From NCBI RefSeq assembly GCF_900107205.1, contig NZ_FNPC01000003.1:62001-126000 (forward strand): a DNA stretch of 64,000 bases, written 5' to 3'. A model generated the notes under the pieces. It worked only from the letters and a program-made list of their open reading frames with translations. It was not told the origin of the DNA and did not search any database. The position numbers were made by a program, and so were the translations under genes. This DNA is from Halopenitus persicus. GTDB lineage: Archaea; Halobacteriota; Halobacteria; Halobacteriales; Haloferacaceae. Positions within the stretch are counted from its first letter, which is position 1. Every line of letters begins with the position of its first letter. Positions 59,060-64,000 of the stretch are shown here, piece by piece.

Positions 59060-60940
59060 GTGCGATCGATCGACGTCGGAACGGCTCGTCTCCGGTGGTG
59101 GTTTCGCCTCCTCGTCGTCGCGCTCCTGCTCGGGACGGCGGTCGGCGGCGTGAGCGTCCCGAGCGTCGCCGGCGCGTCCGGCCCGAGCGTCGCCGGCGCG
59201 TCCGACCCGATGACGCTGGCCGATGGTGCGGACCAGCCGGCGGTCCCGTCACCCCGACACGCCGGATCCACGCCGCCCGACGCCGACGTAGCTTCGTCGG
59301 TCCCCTCCGAGGAGGATCCATCAGCCGCCACCGACGGGAACGCGTCGACCACGGCCGGCGCCGCGGCAGCTGCCGCCGACGGGGTCATCGTCGAGCTGTA
59401 TCCGAACCCGATCGCTGCCGGAAACGAGGGCGAGTACCTGATCGTCGACCTCCCGGTCGCGGGGAACTGGACCCTCTCGGACGGGTACTACGACACGCCG
59501 ATCCCGGCGAACGTCTCCGGACGGGTAGCTCTGAGCACGGCGCCGGCCGCCGCGAGCGACCACGTCGACGGACCCGTCCGCCGGCTGCCCGAACACTTCC
59601 CGCTGTCGGCGTCGGGCGACCGGATCGTCCTCGCCTACGAGGGGGAGCCGGTCGACGTCGTCGCCTATGAGCGTGCTCGGGAGGCAGAGGTTTGGAACCG
59701 GTCGTGGGAGGGACTCCGCGGCAACGGGTGGCGGCCGTACGGGTACCAGCCGCACGGCTCCGGCACCGACGAGCCAGCCTCGACACGGGGATCCGGATCG
59801 GCTCGATCGATGCGGCCGACGAACCGGACCGCGGAGGTGGAGGCGTTCGTCCTTCCGGACGCGAGCGACGCGCCGCTGTCGGCGGTCGAGGGTGCCGAGG
59901 ACCGGCTGTTTCTCGCGGGATACACGCTCTCGTCGACCCGGATCGCCGAGGAGCTGATCGCGGCCCACCGACGCGGCGTGACCGTTCGGGTCCTCGTCGA
60001 GGGCGATCCGGTCGGCGGGTTCTCCGCCGGCACCGCCCGAACGCTGGATCGCCTCGCCGACGCCGGGATCGAACCGCGCGTGCTCGCCGGCCCGCGATCG
60101 CGGTTCGCCTACCATCACCCGAAATACGCGGTCGTCGACGGCCGGGCGGTGGTTCTCACCGAGAACTGGAAGCCCTCGGGAACGGGCGGCGCGGCCAACC
60201 GCGGCTGGGGCGTCACGGTCTTCGACCGGGGATTCGCCGACGAGCTCGCGTCGGTGTTCGATCGCGACGCGACCGCGATCGACGCGGTTCCGTGGACCCG
60301 CTTCCGTGAGAACGTGACCGTTCACGGCGGCGGGCGGGCCAACGGAACCTATCCGTCGCGGTTCGACCCGCACCGGACGACCGCCTCGAACGTCGAGCTG
60401 CTACTCGCACCGGAGAACGCCGCCGACGGGATCGTCGACCGGATCGACGCCGCCGACGAGCGGGTCCTCGTGACGGTCCCGCGGACGGCCGGACCGGAGT
60501 GGCGGCTCCTCGAAGCAGTGATCCGGGCTGCCGAGCGGGGCGTCGAGAGCCGCGTGCTCCTCTCGAACGCGTGGTACGACGCGGAGCAGAACGAGGCGAT
60601 CGCCGCGAGGCTGAACGACCGGGCCGCCGCCGAGTCGATCCCGCTGTCGGTCGCGGTGACCGAGCCCCGAAGCCGGTACGCGAAGATCCACGCCAAGGGG
60701 CTGGTCGCGGACGACGCCGTCGTCGTGGGGAGCCTCAACTGGAACCCCTCGGCGGCCACGCTGAACCGCGAGGTGCTCGTCGCGTTCGAGAGCGCCTCGG
60801 CCGCGGACTACTTCCACGCCGTGTTCGCGGCCGACTGGCGCGGCGGCAGCGTCCAGTTCCCGATCGGTCTGGCCGGCGGGCTCGCGGCCGTCGGCAGCGC
60901 TGCGTGGATCCTGGTTCGTCGGGAGGTGTCGTTCACGTGA
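59060..60940 (+). CDS. Exported phospholipase D-superfamily protein with lamin-tail domain
   Basis: 626 residues from GTG 59060. Sec signal/first helix RLRWWFRLLVVALLLGTAVG (about 10-29), a Ser/Ala/Pro linker, then a lamin-tail-like beta domain (about 112-215: IVELYPNPIAAGNEGEYLIV). Two PLD HKD motifs follow: HPKYAVVD near 352-360 and HAKGLVAD near 544-552, each followed by LNWNPS/ENWKPS-type segments. A C-terminal helix (IGLAGGLAAVGSAAWILV) anchors it, active face outside. Probably a surface nuclease or phospholipase-like enzyme; substrate unknown. Confidence 0.9.
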   Translation: MRSIDVGTARLRWWFRLLVVALLLGTAVGGVSVPSVAGASGPSVAGASDPMTLADGADQPAVPSPRHAGSTPPDADVASSVPSEEDPSAATDGNASTTAGAAAAAADGVIVELYPNPIAAGNEGEYLIVDLPVAGNWTLSDGYYDTPIPANVSGRVALSTAPAAASDHVDGPVRRLPEHFPLSASGDRIVLAYEGEPVDVVAYERAREAEVWNRSWEGLRGNGWRPYGYQPHGSGTDEPASTRGSGSARSMRPTNRTAEVEAFVLPDASDAPLSAVEGAEDRLFLAGYTLSSTRIAEELIAAHRRGVTVRVLVEGDPVGGFSAGTARTLDRLADAGIEPRVLAGPRSRFAYHHPKYAVVDGRAVVLTENWKPSGTGGAANRGWGVTVFDRGFADELASVFDRDATAIDAVPWTRFRENVTVHGGGRANGTYPSRFDPHRTTASNVELLLAPENAADGIVDRIDAADERVLVTVPRTAGPEWRLLEAVIRAAERGVESRVLLSNAWYDAEQNEAIAARLNDRAAAESIPLSVAVTEPRSRYAKIHAKGLVADDAVVVGSLNWNPSAATLNREVLVAFESASAADYFHAVFAADWRGGSVQFPIGLAGGLAAVGSAAWILVRREVSFT

Positions 60941-61023
60941 GAAATCGATCCGACGTCGGTACACGGCGCCGGCGGTCAGCGCCGACCGACTCTCGGCCGT
61001 CGATCGACCGTTGACTGCCCGTC

Positions 61024-63072
61024 CTACTCCTCGAGAACGGTTGCCGAGGAGAGCGCCTCGTCGATCTCGGCGTCGGCCATCTTCTCGACGAGCGACTCGA
61101 TGACCTCCTCCCGGCGACCTTTCACGAACTTGATCGATCCGACGACGAGGTGGCCGCCACCGGAGACGCCGGCCTCCGGGAGTTCCTCGTTCAGCTCGGT
61201 GACCATTCGCGGAATGTCGAGCCTGACGCCGTCCGACCGGAGCACCGCGAAATCCGGCCCGTAGCCGACGGTTATCACGGGATCGCCGGTCTCCTTGACC
61301 TTCGTGTCGTGCAGCTCCCCGGTCGTCTTCCCCGGCGCGGGATAGGTGAACCGATGGGCGTACTCGTCGAGGTCGACGCGGTAGAGGTGCGCCTCGGAGG
61401 CGAGCCGCTCGTGCTCGACGTGGCCCTCGAGCGCCGAGAGCTGCCGGTCGACGTCGCGCTCGGCGCGCTCCGAGAGGAACTGGACGAGACGCTCGTGGCG
61501 GTCCGAGTCCTCGCAGCCGACGTTCAGAACGTCGTTGACGAGCGTCTTGCCCTCGGAGTAGCGGAGCCAGTGGGCGGCGTAATCGAGCGCCTCGCCGATG
61601 TCGAGGACGTCGTCGCGGTCGTAGCCGGCCGCGTCGGCCAGCTCGAGGTAGTCGGTCATCGTCTCGGCCTTCGACCGGTCGGAGAGCCCGGCGACCGCCG
61701 GAACGTGGTCCAGCTCGCCGTCGAACGTCGGGTCGATGAGGCGGGCGAGCTCGACGCACATCATTCCGGTCGTGATCCGGTAGTCCTCGTCGTAGAGGTA
61801 CGGGTTGACGTGGGCGTCCAGCAGCGGCTCGACGGCCTCCGGGTCGGGATGGTGGTGGTCGACGGCCGCGATCGGGATGTCGTAGTGCGCGAGGTTCTCG
61901 TAGGCGGGAACGTCCTCCTCGGTCGAGCCGTTGTCGAGCATCAGCAGGAACGGCAGCTTCTGTCCGTGCCGCGCCTGCCCGTCGAGCGCGAAGTTGAGGT
62001 CGCGGGTGACGTCCTCCATCTCGTAGTAGGGCGCCTTGCTCGGCAGCCGCTTGAACAGGTGTCGCGGCGCGTCGAGGTCCTCGTGAACCGTTTGAACGAA
62101 GTTCTCGAGGGCGTGCTGGACCGGAATGGCCGCACACATTCCGTCGCCGTCGGCGTGGTGGCGAACGCGGATCGGCCGTCCCTCCAGGACGGTTCGTCGC
62201 AGGAGCCGCGCGAGATCGCGGAGGTCGTCGTGGATCGGCTCGAAGGCCGTCCACTCGACGAGCGGAGCGACGTCGCTCGGCTCCGCGCGCTCCTCGATGC
62301 TCGACTCGAGCCGCTCGCGGGCCGCCGCCTCGCGGTCGCCCGAAAGCGGGGTCATCGAATCGACCTCGATCTGGAGGGCGTCCTCGCGGGTCTCGACGTC
62401 GCCCTCGACGCGGACGAGGTCGCCGACCGAGACGTCGGGATACGCCCGTACGCCCGCCTCCTCGAAGGCGGCACAGGAGACGATCCCCGAGGCGTCGGAG
62501 ACGGCGAATATCGTCGGCCCGCCGGTCTGTTTGGCCTGTACGACCTCGCCCTCGATCGTGACGTTGGTGGCCGGCTCGAGGCCACGAATCCGCGTGATGT
62601 TCGGTTCGTGCTCGCGGATCTCGGTTCGGTAGTCCGTCGGTGCGGCGTCGTCGAACGCGATGTCGCCGTTCTCCCGGATCTCCTCGAGGCGAACCACGAG
62701 CCGGTCCCCGACGCCATACTCGTCCTGGAGGTTCGACTCGTGGACGAGTCCCGAGACGGCATCCGAGACGTCGACGAAGACCCCGTACTCGACGACGCCG
62801 TTGACCTCGGCGTGATAGTACTCTCCCGTCTCGACGTCGGCACGCGTGCAGTCCGGCGCGAGATCGTAAACCACGGCCCGATCGGCGGCGCCGGCATCGG
62901 TCGCCGTGTCGGGATCGACCGTCGAATCGGACGCGGCGGCTGTACCGTTCGTCCGGCTCGGTTCCGCGTCGTCGACGTACTCGAACGTGTCGGTCCCCTC
63001 GGCGATGTCGGCCTCGGGTTCGGGACTCGAATCGTCCCGCGTGCCGGAATCCCCGGCGGTCTGGTCGGTCAT
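61024..63072 (-). CDS. RecJ-like DHH-family exonuclease with S1 and OB domains
   Basis: 682 residues. Acidic linker (1-60), S1-like domain VETGEYYHAEVNGVVEYGVF (about 79-98), an OB domain VTIEGEVVQAKQTGGPTIFA (about 168-187), then a DHH phosphoesterase core: VRHHADGDGMCAAIP (about 300-314) and DHHHPDPEAV (about 393-402). A DHHA1-like end GGGHLVVGSIKFVKGRREEV follows. The archaeal RecJ/GAN-type nuclease degrades single-stranded DNA or RNA; the S1 plus OB arrangement is typical of haloarchaea. Normal start ATG 63072. Confidence 0.93.
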   Translation of the reverse strand: MTDQTAGDSGTRDDSSPEPEADIAEGTDTFEYVDDAEPSRTNGTAAASDSTVDPDTATDAGAADRAVVYDLAPDCTRADVETGEYYHAEVNGVVEYGVFVDVSDAVSGLVHESNLQDEYGVGDRLVVRLEEIRENGDIAFDDAAPTDYRTEIREHEPNITRIRGLEPATNVTIEGEVVQAKQTGGPTIFAVSDASGIVSCAAFEEAGVRAYPDVSVGDLVRVEGDVETREDALQIEVDSMTPLSGDREAAARERLESSIEERAEPSDVAPLVEWTAFEPIHDDLRDLARLLRRTVLEGRPIRVRHHADGDGMCAAIPVQHALENFVQTVHEDLDAPRHLFKRLPSKAPYYEMEDVTRDLNFALDGQARHGQKLPFLLMLDNGSTEEDVPAYENLAHYDIPIAAVDHHHPDPEAVEPLLDAHVNPYLYDEDYRITTGMMCVELARLIDPTFDGELDHVPAVAGLSDRSKAETMTDYLELADAAGYDRDDVLDIGEALDYAAHWLRYSEGKTLVNDVLNVGCEDSDRHERLVQFLSERAERDVDRQLSALEGHVEHERLASEAHLYRVDLDEYAHRFTYPAPGKTTGELHDTKVKETGDPVITVGYGPDFAVLRSDGVRLDIPRMVTELNEELPEAGVSGGGHLVVGSIKFVKGRREEVIESLVEKMADAEIDEALSSATVLEE

Positions 63073-63193
63073 ACCGACCGATTGACGGCGAGCCGGTGTT
63101 AAGCTTGTTATCTCCGGTTTCGGACCCGAGTCCCGGAGCACTGGCGACGCGGACTCCGGAATCCCTTTGAATCGACGGAGCGGAGGACGGAGT

Positions 63194-63787
63194 ATGCGCC
63201 TGTTCCGGTCGGACGAGCTTCTCGGGATCGCCCGGGAGACGATGGAGTTCATCCTCGAGGCGTGCGAGGACACGCACCCGAACGAGTATATGGGGTTCCT
63301 CCGCGCCGAGGACGCGCGCAAGCTCGATCTGGACACGGACCGGTCCGGACAGGTGATCACGGACGTCCTCGTCATTCCGGGCACCGAGTCGAACCCGGTC
63401 AGCGCGACCGTGCGGACGAATATGAAGCCGAACGACGTCCAGTCGGTCGGCTCGGTTCACTCCCATCCGAACGGGGCGCTCCGCCCCAGCGCGGCGGATC
63501 TGGCGACGTTCGGGCAGGGACAGGTCCACATCATCGTCGGCGCGCCCTACGAGTGGGGCGACTGGCGGGTCTTCGACAACGAGGGCGATCCGACGACGAT
63601 CGACGTGCTCGACGTCGAGCTCCCGGAGTCACACTTCTTCGATTTTACCCAGGCGGACATCGACCGCGAGCTGGAGGCCGAGGGCGTGGACGCTCGGGAT
63701 GCAGGCATCGCGGACGCAGGTGACGAGGACGGAAACGGACAGGAGGACGCCGATGACGGGGACGATTCCACCGGGTGGTTGCGGTGA
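63194..63787 (+). CDS. JAMM/MPN+ metalloprotease-like protein
   Basis: 197 residues. Complete JAMM site: E31 (HPNEYMGFL), and H89-S-H91-x7-S99-x2-D102 in [20 protein letters not shown]. Haloarchaeal JAMM proteases remove SAMP (ubiquitin-like) modifiers; this could be one, but others are nuclease-like or inactive. An acidic, Gly/Asp-rich C-terminal tail (about 155-197) is added. The stop overlaps the GTG of ribL (GTGA, 63784-63787), so the two are coupled. Confidence 0.9.
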   Translation: MRLFRSDELLGIARETMEFILEACEDTHPNEYMGFLRAEDARKLDLDTDRSGQVITDVLVIPGTESNPVSATVRTNMKPNDVQSVGSVHSHPNGALRPSAADLATFGQGQVHIIVGAPYEWGDWRVFDNEGDPTTIDVLDVELPESHFFDFTQADIDRELEAEGVDARDAGIADAGDEDGNGQEDADDGDDSTGWLR

Positions 63788-64000
63788 CTCGCGTGCTCGC
63801 ACAGGGAACCTTTGATCTCCTGCATCCCGGCCACGTCCATTACCTCGAGGACGCCGCGACCTACGGCGACGACCTCCACGTGATCGTCGCCCGCGCGAGC
63901 AACGTGACCCACAAACGCCCGCCGATCCTCTCCGATGAACAGCGGCGCGAGATGGTCGCCGCCCTGGCCGCGGTCGACGAGGCACATCTCGGCCACGAGT
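63784..64000 (+). CDS. ribL: FAD synthetase RibL, N-terminal part (cut by window edge)
   Basis: GTG at 63784 then [20 protein letters not shown]: a nucleotidyltransferase with the HPGH (HxGH) motif, continuing [20 protein letters not shown], as in archaeal RibL that adenylates FMN to FAD (air-sensitive, cysteine-dependent in Methanocaldococcus). 72 codons are visible, then the window ends. Translationally coupled to the JAMM gene. Confidence 0.9.
   Translation, partial: MTRVLAQGTFDLLHPGHVHYLEDAATYGDDLHVIVARASNVTHKRPPILSDEQRREMVAALAAVDEAHLGHE

Noticed and set aside
60401-63529. Open frame of over 1000 codons overlapping PLD and RecJ-like genes
   Set aside because: Arg-rich shadow of the real genes; no start context, no domains.
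1-64000. rRNA, tRNA, transposase, integrase and toxin-antitoxin genes
   Set aside because: Looked for conserved T-loop strings, rRNA motifs, DDE/tyrosine recombinase motifs and small paired operons; none could be supported.

Overview
The window is a chromosomal segment of a halophilic archaeon (class Halobacteria; the feel is Halorubrum-like, but the genus is inference). The evidence is very high GC with strong GC3 bias, acidic low-pI proteins, Tat-type lipoproteins, and TATA-like boxes about 25-30 nt before many start codons, which implies leaderless mRNAs. Gene families are typically archaeal: TFB, archaeal-type SAM synthetase, DacZ, Dph2, phosphomevalonate decarboxylase, XPB-Bax1. Coding density is high. 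I see no rRNA, tRNA, CRISPR array, transposase or prophage.

Layout. 0-6.7 kb: XPB helicase with its Bax1 partner at the left edge, phosphomevalonate decarboxylase, a [2Fe-2S] ferredoxin, pyrBI and a 31-aa membrane microprotein. 6.7-15.9 kb: YyaL/DUF255 thioredoxin-fold protein, purD, an acyltransferase, a c-di-AMP synthase (dacZ) paired with an MscS channel, and an SsuABC-like ABC transporter operon. 16-26.3 kb: YchF, a sensor kinase, an M20 amidohydrolase, a degenerate isoprenyl-synthase-like protein beside a geranylgeranyl reductase, and a PHP/asparagine-synthase-like pair. 26.5-33.5 kb: tfb with a complex promoter, a 0.7-kb gap, SAM synthetase, cysteine synthase, a thioredoxin-like protein, a zinc-ribbon microprotein and glutamate dehydrogenase. 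33.7-42.6 kb: MaoC protein, DUF4382 lipoprotein, cytidine deaminase, a second MscS, an aminotransferase, purL, and an orphan FbpC/PotA-type ABC ATPase behind a DtxR-like palindrome. 42.6-53.4 kb: UDG-like protein, CYTH protein, FKBP isomerase, CaCA exchanger, a MinD-like/KaiC-like ATPase pair, YlbF, esterase, dph2, LOG-like protein, an Lrp-TRASH metal regulator divergent from a copper chaperone, and a macrodomain. 53.5-64 kb: thiolase plus OB-fold partner, Old Yellow Enzyme, HEAT-repeat protein, an exported lamin-tail/PLD protein, a RecJ-like DHH protein, and a JAMM protease overlapping ribL.

Themes. Several neighbours form working units: pyrB-pyrI, dacZ-mscS, the ABC operon, Lrp-TRASH with HMA chaperone, thiolase-OB, MinD-KaiC, JAMM-ribL. 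The most striking non-gene signal is the number of short tandem repeat arrays (15-34 bp units). They sit mainly just after gene 3' ends, and in several cases copy the gene's own last codons and stop. In-frame tandem repeats also interrupt conserved enzymes (PurL, CYTH protein, MinD-like ATPase). A second set of signals is palindromes placed exactly at promoters of purD, cysK, tfb, the orphan ABC ATPase and the Lrp-TRASH gene.
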